Part shown: positions 10,478 through 19,147 of the stretch, in pieces
Layout of the letters: each line of letters begins with the position of its first letter
Position numbering within the stretch: position 1 is the stretch's first letter
Assembly: GCF_024296925.1 (NCBI RefSeq)
Contig: NZ_CP101125.1
Coordinates: forward strand, 64,501-128,500
Direction of reading: 5' to 3'
Length of the DNA stretch: 64,000 bases
Source: Pseudomonas nunensis
GTDB lineage: Bacteria; Pseudomonadota; Gammaproteobacteria; Pseudomonadales; Pseudomonadaceae
The notes under the pieces: model-generated
Told to the model about the DNA's origin: nothing
What the model saw: only the letters and a program-made list of their open reading frames with translations
Databases searched by the model: none
Translations under genes and position numbers: made by a program

Positions 10478-10569
10478 CTGTAGGAGCGAGGCTTGCCCGC
10501 GAAGGCGGTCTGTCAGTCAACAATCATGTAGCCGACACACCGTCTTCGCGGGCAAGCCTCGCTCCTACA
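10478..10569. repeat. Paired REP palindrome (GGGCAAGCCTCGC subtype)
   Basis: CTGTAGGAGCGAGGCTTGCC and its complement flank a spacer of about 38 bp, 30 bp after the terminator. The subtype core is GCGGGCAAGCCTCGCTCCTA, distinct from the GCGAGCAAGCCCGCTCCCAC subtype elsewhere in the window. Confidence 0.8.
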
Positions 10570-10573
10570 AGGG

Positions 10574-10780
10574 CTATGCGGCTTCGGAGTAGAAATCCAG
10601 CACGCTCACGCCCGTCAGCAAATCCGTCTCCGGCAAATCCGCATGTTGATGCCCGCCTAGCGCGCAATACACCAGCCAGTGGCGGTCCTGCACGTTGAAG
10701 GCGAGACTTCCGACGAGGTTCTGCTGTTCGTCGCTTTGGGCGATGAGGTAGAGGCGGTCCTGGTTTTCGGCGTGCAGCAT
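10574..10780 (-). CDS. Small conserved hypothetical protein
   Basis: 68-residue acidic protein, MLHAENQDRLYLIAQSDEQQ, ending LLTGVSVLDFYSEAA. It has no signal peptide or membrane segment. The start at 10780 gives a compact protein; the same frame stays open much further upstream (to 11179) but crosses the opposite-strand gene at 10974, so the long form is rejected. Function unknown. Confidence 0.65.
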   Translation of the reverse strand: MLHAENQDRLYLIAQSDEQQNLVGSLAFNVQDRHWLVYCALGGHQHADLPETDLLTGVSVLDFYSEAA

Positions 10781-10973
10781 GGTGTGCTCTGTGTCGGTTT
10801 CGAGGGGCGACAGACTGGCGCATTCAGATGACGATGCCGTGACGCCGGACAGGAATCGGCCAAGTGGCTCGTTATTTATCGTAAAGGGGAGGGCAGGTGG
10901 GCAGGCTTTCGGTAGAATCCGCGCCGCAGTCGTCGGTTCGGCGCCTGCCACCTTAGTTTTGCCGAGGTCCGTG

Positions 10974-11258
10974 ATGTCGTTGCATTTGATTTCGTTGTTT
11001 ACCAACCATCCCGCCAAGCTGATCAACCTGCTGGCCTTGCTGCTGGCGTTCCCGGGCAGTTGGCTGCTGCATGCCACGCGCCGTCGCGAACAGCGCGCGC
11101 TGGCCATTCTTGAGGCTGCCGCCCAGAACCGTCGTATCGATGACGCGACGTTGATGCTGGATGGCGCGACCCAACGCATGAACCGGTTTTTTTATCGCTT
11201 CGGCTTTGCCTGCCTGGGCGTGGCGCTGATCGTGTCGTGGGTCAGCACTCAGTTCTGA
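10974..11258 (+). CDS. Small inner-membrane protein
   Basis: 94 residues with two probable membrane helices, about residues 14-32 (LINLLALLLAFPGSWLL) and 75-92 (FGFACLGVALIVSWVS), separated by a charged helical linker rich in Arg/Glu. The start has GAGGT five bases upstream. No family recognised. A long palindrome follows it. Confidence 0.7.
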   Translation: MSLHLISLFTNHPAKLINLLALLLAFPGSWLLHATRRREQRALAILEAAAQNRRIDDATLMLDGATQRMNRFFYRFGFACLGVALIVSWVSTQF

Positions 11259-11270
11259 GCCTTTAAACGC

Positions 11271-11363
11271 AAAAGATCGCAGCCTCGTTGCACTCGACAG
11301 CTCCTACAGGATGAATCCAATCCCGGGTAGGAGCTGTCGAGTGCAACGAGGCTGCGATCTTTT
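11271..11363. repeat. Long perfect palindrome, 37-bp arms
   Basis: Arms at 11271-11307 and 11327-11363 are perfect complements (AAAAGATCGCAGCCTCGTTG onward), with a 19-base loop. It belongs to the same family as 7007-7069 and 49674-49773 but reads GTTGCACTC where those read GTTTCACTC; the opposite arm changes with it. It lies between the convergent small membrane protein gene and the acyltransferase gene. Confidence 0.9.
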
Positions 11364-11377
11364 GATCTTGCTTCTTC

Positions 11378-12541
11378 TTAAAGCGGCAACCCAGCCTTCA
11401 CTCGATACTGATTGCGTACCGGCGTCGCATATTGCAGCACCATGAACGGACGATGTTCCTCAGGGCAAGCCTCCAGCCGGCGCTGCCATTCTTCCTGAGC
11501 CTTGGCCAGTTCATCCGCCGCAAACACCTCGGCGGCTTTCGGCACCTGAAGTTGCGGATCCGCATCCTTCCACTGCGCATACGCCAGGTAGTGCACCGGG
11601 AATAACCGGTAGCCGCCGAGAATCTGCTTGTCCATCTCAATCGCCAATAGCTTGGTGTCGTCGAACAGCTCGGTGATCGGCTTGGCGAAGTTCACGTGGA
11701 CCCGGCCCTTGTAGCCGGTGATGCCCTTGGCAATGCTCACGTCGTCTTCGCCCGGCACTTTGGTGTAGCTGCCGGTAGTGGCGCGGATGAACAGTTCGCG
11801 GGCCTTGGCCTGGTCGCACGGATCATATTCGTAACTGATCGACACCGGGGTCACGTTCAGCGATTGAATCACCTCGCCGAACGGCTCGTCCTTGCGGCAC
11901 ATGTGGAACATCTTGAGGATCGCCGACTCGGTGCGGTCGTCGCCGTCCTTGGCCCGGCCTTCGGCCTGCGCGATCCAGATCGAGGCGCAATCGTTGCGGA
12001 TCGAGTGGTTGATGTAGGCCGACAGCAGTTGATATGCCGCCATCTTCTCGCGGCGACCGGTGATCGAACGGTGCACGATGAAGCTCTTGTTCAAACGCAT
12101 CAAATCGCTGACAAATGGCTTTTGCAGCAGGTTGTCGCCAATCGCGATGCGCGGGGTCGGCAGGCCGGCGTGGTATACGGCGTAGTTGACGAAGGCCGGG
12201 TCCATCACGATGTCGCGGTGGTTGGCGATGAACAGGTAGGCGCTGCCAGACTTGAATTGCTCGACACCGGTGTAGGTCACGCCGTCGGTGGCGCGCTCGA
12301 TGGTGTGGTCGACGTAAACCTCGACTTTGTCCTGCAACGTGGCCACCGAGTTGACGCCGGCGAACTCACGGCGCAGCCGATGAGCTATAAGAGGTTTGAG
12401 CATCCAGCCGAAGGCACCGGCATAACGCGGGAAGCGGAAGTGAATGAGGATGTCTAAAAATGCCTTGTCGCCGAGCAGCCGGTCCAGCACTGCAGGGACT
12501 TCGCTGTCGTCGTAAGGTCGGATGGCATCGAATTCGCCCAT
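11378..12541 (-). CDS. 1-acyl-glycerol-3-phosphate acyltransferase family protein (PlsC-like)
   Basis: 387-residue acyltransferase. The catalytic HX4D box is seen in FIANHRDIVMDPAF, and a second block is IWIAQAEGRAKDGDDRT (equivalent of the EGxR motif). The C-terminal 150 residues are longer than in typical PlsC. It probably acylates a lysophospholipid or glycerol-phosphate at the membrane; the exact acceptor is not clear. Two adjacent ATG codons exist (12544 and 12541); AGAG spacing favours the second. Confidence 0.82.
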   Translation of the reverse strand: MGEFDAIRPYDDSEVPAVLDRLLGDKAFLDILIHFRFPRYAGAFGWMLKPLIAHRLRREFAGVNSVATLQDKVEVYVDHTIERATDGVTYTGVEQFKSGSAYLFIANHRDIVMDPAFVNYAVYHAGLPTPRIAIGDNLLQKPFVSDLMRLNKSFIVHRSITGRREKMAAYQLLSAYINHSIRNDCASIWIAQAEGRAKDGDDRTESAILKMFHMCRKDEPFGEVIQSLNVTPVSISYEYDPCDQAKARELFIRATTGSYTKVPGEDDVSIAKGITGYKGRVHVNFAKPITELFDDTKLLAIEMDKQILGGYRLFPVHYLAYAQWKDADPQLQVPKAAEVFAADELAKAQEEWQRRLEACPEEHRPFMVLQYATPVRNQYRVKAGLPL

Positions 12542-12683
12542 CATGCTCTCTTGTTAGAAACGGCTAGGGTAAGTAAAGGTTTTGATCGAAAACCAACGGG
12601 GCACGGTCTGAAAAGGTAGCCAGACAAAAATAGCCCTGCAAATAGACCGGCGATTATACGCACAAGTCACCTGGGAGACCGCG

Positions 12684-12866
12684 ATGCTGGAAGCCGCACT
12701 GTATGAATGTCCGTATTGTGGTGAAGAGGTCGAGACCTCTGTGGACCTGTCGGCTGGGGATCAGACCTACATCGAAGACTGTCAGGTGTGTTGTCGACCT
12801 ATAACATTTGTGCTGCAGGTTCACGAAGACGAATGGCATCTCGAAGTCTTCAGCGAAAACGAGTGA
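12684..12866 (+). CDS. CPXCG motif-containing cysteine-rich protein
   Basis: 60-residue protein with two cysteine pairs, CPYCG (residues 9-13) and CQVCC (about 33-37), a likely zinc site. It belongs to the small CPXCG family of unknown function. GGGAG precedes the start. It is followed closely by the DUF2007-type gene and is probably cotranscribed. Confidence 0.9.
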   Translation: MLEAALYECPYCGEEVETSVDLSAGDQTYIEDCQVCCRPITFVLQVHEDEWHLEVFSENE

Positions 12867-12875
12867 GGGGTGCGT

Positions 12876-13136
12876 ATGCAGCGAATCTACGAACCGGAAA
12901 ACCTGATGGAAGGCGAGTTGTTGCAAGGAATGCTGGCCAGCGAGGGCATCGAGGCGCATCTGGTGGGCCGGGATTTGCTCGGTGGCACCGGCGAACTGCC
13001 GATCTTCGGCCTGCTCGGTTTGTCGGTGGATAACGACCAGGCCGAATACGCCCGGGAGCTGATCACCGCTTACAATGCGGCGCTGCCGATGCCCGGCGAT
13101 GAACCGGAAAGTTTTCCCGGCACTCTGGTCTGTTAG
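12876..13136 (+). CDS. DUF2007 domain-containing protein
   Basis: 86-residue protein. MQRIYEPENLMEGELLQGML is followed by an EGIEAHLVG segment, the usual pattern of the DUF2007 putative signal-transducing domain with a ferredoxin-like fold. The start at ATG 12876 is set by AGGGG five bases upstream; a GTG at 12870 is possible but poorly spaced. The gap from the CPXCG gene is 9 bp. Function unknown. Confidence 0.87.
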   Translation: MQRIYEPENLMEGELLQGMLASEGIEAHLVGRDLLGGTGELPIFGLLGLSVDNDQAEYARELITAYNAALPMPGDEPESFPGTLVC

Positions 13137-13171
13137 GCTGACGTTCGTTTTATCAAGAGTCGTGTTGCCCC

Positions 13172-13795
13172 ATGTGTGGACGTTATGCCCTGTTTCGCTG
13201 GAACCCCGCCTTCGCGGCCCTGCCTGGCTTTCCTGCCGATCAGCAGGCCCAGTGGAATATTTCCCCCAACGATTCGGTGTTGATGCTGCGTGCCGGCACG
13301 GATGGTCAGCGCGAGTTGGCCCGTGCCCGCTGGGGCCTGACGCCACCGTGGCTGACCGATCTGTCGCGCACTCCGGCGCATGCCCGCGCCGAAACCGTGG
13401 CCGAACAGCCGATGTTTCGCCAGGCCCTGCGCGAGCGCCGTTGCCTGCTGCCGGCGAATGGTTTCTACGAATGGCGCGGCACCACGCGCAAGCGTCCGTA
13501 TTGGCTGACCCCGGGGGAGGGCTCGGCGCTGTTTTTCGCGGCGATCTGGGAAGCGTATCCGGTGCAGGAACAGGTGTGGCTGAGCACGGCGGTGATTACC
13601 CAGCCGGCGGCGAGTCAGCGTCGGCCGTTGATTCTCGACGAAGCGGGGCAGGCCGCGTGGCTCGATCCCGAGACGCCGTTGCATGTGTTGCAGGGATTGC
13701 TGGCCGGTGAGCCTGCGGCGTTGCGCGAGCGGGTGTTGGCGAATCTGGTGAATGATCCGAAGTTGAATGGGCCGGAGTGTTTGACCCCGGGTTGA
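13172..13795 (+). CDS. SOS response-associated peptidase family protein (YedK/HMCES-like), altered active site
   Basis: 207 residues, beginning MCGRYA with the conserved Cys2 that crosslinks to abasic DNA in HMCES/YedK. The glutamate of the GFYEW block is present (Glu100). However, the asparagine normally found before Ala-Arg in the NAR[AS]E motif is His70 here (AHARAE), and the His of the H-x-R-x-P motif is replaced (ASQRRP, residues 147-152). It may therefore be a divergent paralogue with changed chemistry. It stands alone between the DUF2007-type gene and a REP pair. Confidence 0.85.
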   Translation: MCGRYALFRWNPAFAALPGFPADQQAQWNISPNDSVLMLRAGTDGQRELARARWGLTPPWLTDLSRTPAHARAETVAEQPMFRQALRERRCLLPANGFYEWRGTTRKRPYWLTPGEGSALFFAAIWEAYPVQEQVWLSTAVITQPAASQRRPLILDEAGQAAWLDPETPLHVLQGLLAGEPAALRERVLANLVNDPKLNGPECLTPG

Positions 13796-13815
13796 TTCGG
13801 TGCCTGGGCTGACGC

Positions 13816-13884
13816 CTTCGCGGGCAAGCCTCGCTCCTACAGAGGGACGGTGATCTCCTGTAGGAGCGAGGCTTGCCCGCGAAG
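13816..13884. repeat. Paired REP palindrome (GGGCAAGCCTCGC subtype)
   Basis: CTTCGCGGGCAAGCCTCGCT and its complement flank about 16 bp, between the convergent HMCES-like gene and the chemoreceptor gene. Confidence 0.8.
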
Positions 13885-13895
13885 AGGCCCTCGAA

Positions 13896-16037
13896 TCAAA
13901 CCTTGAACTGATTGATCAACCGCCGCTGCTGTTCCGCCAATTTGGTCAGGTCCGCACTGGCCGCGCTCGATTCATCCGCGCCACCCGCCACTTCATTGGC
14001 CACTTGCCCGATGTTGATCACGTTGCGGTTGATGTCATCCGCCACCGCGCTCTGCTCCTCGGCCGCACTGGCAATCTGCGTGTTCATGTCGTTGATCACC
14101 GACACTGCCTGAGTAATCGTCTCCAGCGCCTCGGCGGCTTTCGCCGCATGCTGCACGCTTTCGTCGGTGCGGTTCTGGCTGTCTTCCATGACCCGCACCA
14201 CATCGCGGGTACCTTGTTGCAACTGCTGGATCATGCTCTGGATTTCTTCAGTGGCCTTCTGGGTCTTCTGCGCCAGGTTGCGCACTTCGTCGGCCACTAC
14301 GGCAAACCCACGGCCCTGTTCACCGGCGCGCGCCGCTTCAATCGCCGCGTTCAAGGCCAGCAAGTTGGTCTGCTCGGCGATCCCGCGAATCGCGGTGAGG
14401 ATCGCGTTGATGTTCTCGCTGTCCTTGGCCAGGGTTTGCACCACGCTGACCGCCTTGCCGATTTCCACGGCCAGCACGCCAATCGAATTCGATGTGTCGC
14501 GCACGATCTGCATGCCTTGCGTCGCGGCTTTATCTGCATGGCTGGCAGCCTGTGCCGCCGAGGTCGCGTTGCGTGCCACGTCCTGAGCGGTCGCGGTCAT
14601 TTCATGCACCGCCGTGGCCACTTGATCGATCTCTGCCATCTGTTTATGCACGCCAATGTTGGTGCGGATGGCGATGTCGGCGGTGTGTTCCGATGAATCG
14701 CTGACGCTCTGCACCGAGGTCACCACTTGCGTGATCATCACCTGCAACTTGGCGAGGAAAGTGTTGAAGCCTTTGGCGATCGAACCCAATTCGTCGGCGC
14801 GGTCGCTGGTCAGGCGGCGCGTGAGATCGCCTTCGCCCTGGGCGATGTCGTCGAGCATGGCCACCATCTGCTTGAGCGGACGGGCAATCCCGTGGCCCAC
14901 TAGCCAAATCACCAGCAAGCCGATGCCGGCGATCAACAGGCCAACCATGGCCATGCCGAAGGTGTCGGATTTGCGCTGTTTATCCAGGTCGCCCTGAAGT
15001 GTTTGCAGGTCTGCCATTACCGCGTTCAGCGGCAGTTGCAGCATCAGGGTCCAGCGGGCGTCGGTCTGGCCGATGCCGAACGGCAGGTACAACTCGATCC
15101 GGCCATTGGCCTTGTCGACGGTGTAGGTCACTTCGCCGCGCTTGAGATTGGACAGGTTGGCAATCTGCTGGCTGTCGAGGATGTCGCTGACCTTTTCGCC
15201 GAATTTGCTTGGGTCCTTGGTGTACGCAACGATCCGGCCATTGCCGCCGATCAGCGCCATGACGCCCGAGCCGCCATACAGTTTCTGGTTGGCGCCCAGG
15301 AGCATTTCCTGGATGAAGTTCACCGACAGGTCGGCGCCGACGATGCCCTGGAAGGCACCGTTGAGCATGATCGGTTCAATAAAGGAGGCGAGCATGACGA
15401 TTTTGTCGCCGACCTTGTAGGGCGCCGGATCGATCACGCAGGATTTCTTGGTTTCTTTCGAGCACAGGTAGTACTCGCTGGCGCGCACGCCGGTGGACAG
15501 GGTTTTCTGGTCGTCTACGTCGACCAGTTTGTCCAGGCCGAGGCTGCCGTCTTCGTTGCGAAACCACCACGGCAGGAAGCGCCCGTTGTCGGCGTCGATG
15601 CCGACCACCTTGGTGTCAACGTAGGCCGCATCGTTGTGATCCAGTGCGTTTTTTTCCCAGCCGATGTAGGTGCCGAGAATTTTCGGGTTCTTGGTAACGT
15701 TTTCCTTGATCAGGCTGATCAACTGCTCACGGCTGATATTTACTTGCGGCTGACCGTCCGCCCCCGTTGTGCCGATCAGCTCGTTGACCCGCACCAGTCC
15801 GCCGGCAATCAGCAGCGGCGCTTCGAGCTCGCGCTGAATCTGGCTGACCTGGGTTTGCGCCAGGGAAGTCAGGCGCTGCTCGATGACTTGCTCGAACTGT
15901 GCCTGGGTCCGTTCCTGGACCATGTCTTGCGTCCGCGCACCGGAAAACAGCGCATACAGCACCAGCGCCGCCACGACACTGAGGACGATGGCGCCAGCGA
16001 GGGCCGCTACGGAAAACTGGATCGACTTGAATTTCAT
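13896..16037 (-). CDS. Methyl-accepting chemotaxis protein with dCache sensor
   Basis: 713-residue chemoreceptor. The first membrane helix is at about residues 8-30 ([20 protein letters not shown]), then a periplasmic region of about 330 residues consistent with dCache, a second helix near 360-382, HAMP to about 435, and a cytoplasmic signalling coil with the conserved tip [20 protein letters not shown]. The ligand is unknown. The periplasmic domain contains a Cys pair ([10 protein letters not shown]) that could form a disulfide. The start at 16037 places the positive N-terminus MKFK before helix 1; the upstream extension to 16109 is not supported. Confidence 0.92.
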   Translation of the reverse strand: MKFKSIQFSVAALAGAIVLSVVAALVLYALFSGARTQDMVQERTQAQFEQVIEQRLTSLAQTQVSQIQRELEAPLLIAGGLVRVNELIGTTGADGQPQVNISREQLISLIKENVTKNPKILGTYIGWEKNALDHNDAAYVDTKVVGIDADNGRFLPWWFRNEDGSLGLDKLVDVDDQKTLSTGVRASEYYLCSKETKKSCVIDPAPYKVGDKIVMLASFIEPIMLNGAFQGIVGADLSVNFIQEMLLGANQKLYGGSGVMALIGGNGRIVAYTKDPSKFGEKVSDILDSQQIANLSNLKRGEVTYTVDKANGRIELYLPFGIGQTDARWTLMLQLPLNAVMADLQTLQGDLDKQRKSDTFGMAMVGLLIAGIGLLVIWLVGHGIARPLKQMVAMLDDIAQGEGDLTRRLTSDRADELGSIAKGFNTFLAKLQVMITQVVTSVQSVSDSSEHTADIAIRTNIGVHKQMAEIDQVATAVHEMTATAQDVARNATSAAQAASHADKAATQGMQIVRDTSNSIGVLAVEIGKAVSVVQTLAKDSENINAILTAIRGIAEQTNLLALNAAIEAARAGEQGRGFAVVADEVRNLAQKTQKATEEIQSMIQQLQQGTRDVVRVMEDSQNRTDESVQHAAKAAEALETITQAVSVINDMNTQIASAAEEQSAVADDINRNVINIGQVANEVAGGADESSAASADLTKLAEQQRRLINQFKV

Positions 16038-16297
16038 GGGGGCTCCGCACGCAAGAGGACGTCTGCGTTGCTGTATCGGCCAGGCAATCGGAGTCCATGA
16101 GCGGGTCATGACGAAATGACTGTTTTGGAGCGCTGGATGTCGTAAATGAAGCAGGCCGCGCGTGGCCCACGGGGGATATGAACTTTTTCCTACGGGCAGC
16201 AGCGGTTTTTCCGAAAGTCAGTGCTACACGTCTGTTGTATCTGGCGCCGATACAATTCACCGCCTAGGATACGCGCATGTTTTCAGGGAGCTTTTCG

Positions 16298-17116
16298 ATG
16301 AACAAGAGATTGGTTGTAAGTGCACTGAGCGCAGCCTTGCTGCTGGCCGGTTGTCAGTCGGTCAACACCACCAGCGGCGGAGCCGTCGGCGTTGAGCGCA
16401 AGCAGTACATGTTCAGCATGTTGTCCTCGGACGAGGTCAACCAGATGTACGCGCAGTCCTATCAGAAGACTGTAGGCGAGGCGACGACCAAAGGCGTGCT
16501 GGACAAGACCAGTACCGATGCCAAGCGCATTCAGGCCATTGCCAACCGGCTGATTGCCCAGGCGCCGAACTTCCGTCCGGACTCGGCCCAGTGGAAGTGG
16601 GAAGTCAACCTGATCAAGAGCGATGAACTCAACGCCAACTGCGGTCCTGGCGGCAAGATCATTTTCTACACCGGGCTGATCGACAGCCTGAAACTCACCG
16701 ACGATGAAATCGCCGCGGTCATGGGCCATGAAATTGCCCACGCCCTGCGCGAGCACGGTCGTGAAGCGATGTCCAAGGCCTATGGCATCGAGATGGCCAA
16801 GCAGGGCGCTGGCGCCTTGTTCGGTCTGGGTCAGGACAGCCTGGCTTTGGCTGACACCGTCGCCAACTACGGCATGACCTTGCCGAACAGCCGTGCCAAC
16901 GAAAACGAGGCTGACCTGATCGGCCTGGAACTGGCGGCCCGCGCCGGCTACAACCCGAATGCCGCGATCACCTTGTGGAACAAGATGAGCAAAGCGTCGG
17001 AAGGTTCCTCGCCTGAGTTCATGAGCACGCACCCGGCGTCGGCCAGTCGTGTTTCCTCGTTGGAGGCAGCGATTCCTAAGGTGATGCCGTTGTACGAGAA
17101 AGCCTCGAAATCCTGA
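16298..17116 (+). CDS. M48 family zinc metalloprotease, lipoprotein
   Basis: 272 residues. The signal peptide MNKRLVVSALSAALLLAGC has a lipobox ending at Cys19. The HExxH zinc site is GHEIAHALREH (His144, Glu145, His148), and the third ligand lies in NENEADLIG (about Glu204). It resembles LoiP/YcaL-type outer-membrane-associated quality-control proteases. The start at 16298 is chosen for the signal peptide; a GTG/ATG seven codons earlier is less likely. Confidence 0.9.
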   Translation: MNKRLVVSALSAALLLAGCQSVNTTSGGAVGVERKQYMFSMLSSDEVNQMYAQSYQKTVGEATTKGVLDKTSTDAKRIQAIANRLIAQAPNFRPDSAQWKWEVNLIKSDELNANCGPGGKIIFYTGLIDSLKLTDDEIAAVMGHEIAHALREHGREAMSKAYGIEMAKQGAGALFGLGQDSLALADTVANYGMTLPNSRANENEADLIGLELAARAGYNPNAAITLWNKMSKASEGSSPEFMSTHPASASRVSSLEAAIPKVMPLYEKASKS

Positions 17117-17142
17117 TAGGGATGTGGCGAGGCTGCTGACGC

Positions 17143-17237
17143 CTTCGCGAGCAAGCCCGCTCCCACAGGGGATTTCTTGTGACCACAATATTTGTGAACA
17201 CTGGAGATCCAATGTGGGAGCGGGCTTGCTCGCGAAG
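17143..17237. repeat. Paired REP palindrome
   Basis: CTTCGCGAGCAAGCCCGCTC and its complement flank a spacer of about 45 bp, between the convergent M48 and GDT1-type genes. Confidence 0.8.
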
Positions 17238-17267
17238 AACGATAACGCGGTCTACCGGCCTACGCCG

Positions 17268-17852
17268 TCAAACCCACCCACTGCTCTGCATCGCCTTGTA
17301 CACCGCGACAATCGCCAATACGAAGAACGCCGACGCCGCCAGTCGACGGATCAACGTGAGTGGCAGTTTGTCCGCCGCAAAGTTACCGGCCAGTACCACC
17401 GGTACGTTGGCAATCAACATCCCGGCGGTGGTGCCGATGATCACCAGCCACAGGTCCGGGTATTGCGCGGCGAGCATCACCGTGGCGACTTGAGTCTTGT
17501 CGCCCATTTCTGCGAGGAAGAACGCGATCAGCGTGGTCAGGAACGGTCCGAATTTGCGCGCGGTGCTGGCTTCGTCGTCATCCATCTTGTCCGGCACCAG
17601 GGTCCACAGCGCAGTCGCGGTGAAGCTCGCGGCGAGGATCCAGTGCAGCGTTGCATTCGAGAAGAAACTGCCGAACCAGGCACCGACCGCGCCGGCTGCC
17701 GCATGGTTGGCCAGGGTCGCGGCGACGATGCCGGCGATGATCGGCCAGGGTTTGCGAAAGCGAGCCGCAAGAATGAGCGCGAGCAGTTGCGTCTTGTCGC
17801 CGATTTCGGCCAAGGCAACGATTGCGGTGGGAACGAGAAGTGAATCCAGCAT
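17268..17852 (-). CDS. GDT1/TMEM165 family (UPF0016) cation exporter, probably Mn2+
   Basis: 194-residue membrane protein with six predicted helices in two repeated halves. Each half carries the family motif E-x-G-D-K-T: EIGDKT (residues 16-21) and EMGDKT (115-120). Family members move Mn2+ or Ca2+ across membranes. Its leader holds a yybP-ykoY manganese riboswitch, so manganese efflux is the likely role. The start at 17852 lies 8 bases after AGGA; the frame upstream to 17942 runs through the riboswitch and is not coding. Confidence 0.9.
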   Translation of the reverse strand: MLDSLLVPTAIVALAEIGDKTQLLALILAARFRKPWPIIAGIVAATLANHAAAGAVGAWFGSFFSNATLHWILAASFTATALWTLVPDKMDDDEASTARKFGPFLTTLIAFFLAEMGDKTQVATVMLAAQYPDLWLVIIGTTAGMLIANVPVVLAGNFAADKLPLTLIRRLAASAFFVLAIVAVYKAMQSSGWV

Positions 17853-17854
17853 CA

Positions 17855-18059
17855 GGGTTTTCCTAAGGGGCGGGTCGACACGGCTATGACACGTACAGCC
17901 TTCCCGCCCCGGGTAAGGTGTTCGTGTCATAGGTCTTGTCAAACCCTGGCGATCCGTCTGTGCGGACGCTTAGGTCGCATACGCCATGGTCTGTTGACCA
18001 AGTATGTTGACGTATGCCGGACGAGCATGGCGCTCGTGGGAGACTACTCCCCTAGGACG
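17855..18059 (-). promoter_or_regulatory. yybP-ykoY manganese riboswitch leader
   Basis: Read on the minus strand, the leader contains the signature GGGGAGTAG (complement of 18044-18052) and downstream CGTCAACATACTTGG and CCATGGCGTATGC blocks typical of yybP-ykoY aptamers. Its 3' part has two mutually exclusive helices: CCCGCCCC/GGGGCGGG (17867-17874 with 17903-17910), two bases from the AGGA ribosome site, and a perfect 10-bp pairing of 17884-17893 with 17923-17932. This fits translational control of the downstream exporter gene. Confidence 0.82.
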
Positions 18060-18065
18060 GAGCGG

Positions 18066-18094
18066 ATTCTGCCTAGGCAAAACCGATTGGGCAA
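18066..18094 (-). promoter_or_regulatory. Candidate sigma-70 promoter of the riboswitch transcript
   Basis: On the minus strand, TTGCCC (18094-18089), a 17-bp spacer and CAGAAT (18071-18066) predict a start near 18059, just before the riboswitch signature. Confidence 0.5.
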
Positions 18095-18115
18095 GCCTCT
18101 TTTTTAAAAGAAGTG

Positions 18116-19114
18116 CTAGCCGCGTTTGGCCCGGTAGATTCTGAAACCCTGTCCTTCAGCCTTGATCGCACACACCCCGAGGTGCTCCTCGATCAGCGGC
18201 TGATACTTCAGGAAGCTGTTGGCGACCAGGCGCAGTTCGCCACCGTTTTTCAGATGTTTGGCCGCTTTTCGCAGCAAGTTCTCGGTCGCGAAATAATCGG
18301 TGTGCACGCCGACATGGAACGGCGGGTTGCTCAAAATCGCACTCAAACCCATCGGCGCCGCATCAATTCCGTCACCGGTAATCACCTCGGCTTCCAGACC
18401 GTTGGCGGCCAATGTCAGGCGACTGCTGGCGGCAGCAAACGCATCGACGTCGAGCAACGTCACTTGATTGTGCGGATAACGACGCTTGACCGCCGCACCC
18501 AACACGCCGGCGCCGCAACCGAAGTCCAACAAGTGGCCGCTCGGCAACTTGTCCAGATGTTCCAGCAACAGGGCGCTGCCGCGATCCAGCCGACCGTGGC
18601 TGAACACGCCCGGCAGGCTGATGACTTTCAGCGGCCCTTCGGCCAATGGCAATTCGTATTCCTGGGCCAGGCTTTCCAGCGACTTGGCTTCTGGCGCGTT
18701 GGCCACGGTGACCTGCCACAACTGGCAATGCCGCGCGCTGTCGAGCTTGCGCGGTTTACCGAACGGGTTCAGTTGCTTGGCTGCGCCTTCGATGCCACTG
18801 CGTTTTTCACCCACCAAATACAACTCGCGACCGGCCAGCCGTGAGGCGAGGGCGTTGAGGATGTAGTCGGTCAGGTCCTTGGACTTGGGCAGGAACACCA
18901 CGGCGGTCTCGAACTCGCGTTCGGGCGCATTCACGCCAAACTGGCTGCGCTCGGCAAAGCGTGCGTCGAGCGCCGCTTGATCGCCGGCATGCCAGCACCA
19001 GCCGTGGGCGTCGGGCAGGCGACCGAGCAAATCGTCGGCGGGCAAACCGGCCAGCAACACCGAACCCTGGAATAACTCGGCCTGACGAAGCAGTACTTCA
19101 CTGCGCGGATCCAT
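18116..19114 (-). CDS. rsmC: 16S rRNA (guanine-1207-N2)-methyltransferase
   Basis: 332 residues, the usual two-domain RsmC length. The N-terminal half is a degenerate methyltransferase domain. The C-terminal half carries the SAM motif [20 protein letters not shown] (about 200-219) and the catalytic NPPF motif ([12 protein letters not shown]). It methylates G1207 of 16S rRNA in the 30S subunit. It is followed on the same strand by the riboswitch-controlled gene with its own promoter. Confidence 0.93.
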   Translation of the reverse strand: MDPRSEVLLRQAELFQGSVLLAGLPADDLLGRLPDAHGWCWHAGDQAALDARFAERSQFGVNAPEREFETAVVFLPKSKDLTDYILNALASRLAGRELYLVGEKRSGIEGAAKQLNPFGKPRKLDSARHCQLWQVTVANAPEAKSLESLAQEYELPLAEGPLKVISLPGVFSHGRLDRGSALLLEHLDKLPSGHLLDFGCGAGVLGAAVKRRYPHNQVTLLDVDAFAAASSRLTLAANGLEAEVITGDGIDAAPMGLSAILSNPPFHVGVHTDYFATENLLRKAAKHLKNGGELRLVANSFLKYQPLIEEHLGVCAIKAEGQGFRIYRAKRG

Positions 19115-19147
19115 ACTCTGCTCCTTGAAAAAAAGTGCGGCAGTTTA

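Noticed and set aside
10781..11179. N-terminal extension of the 68-residue protein to 201 codons
   Set aside because: Would overlap the opposite-strand membrane protein gene, and the extra sequence is Ser/Arg-rich antisense.
13816..13884. REP pairs as CRISPR repeats or tRNA-like structures
   Set aside because: Only two inverted arms per site, dispersed singly; typical Pseudomonas REP doublets.
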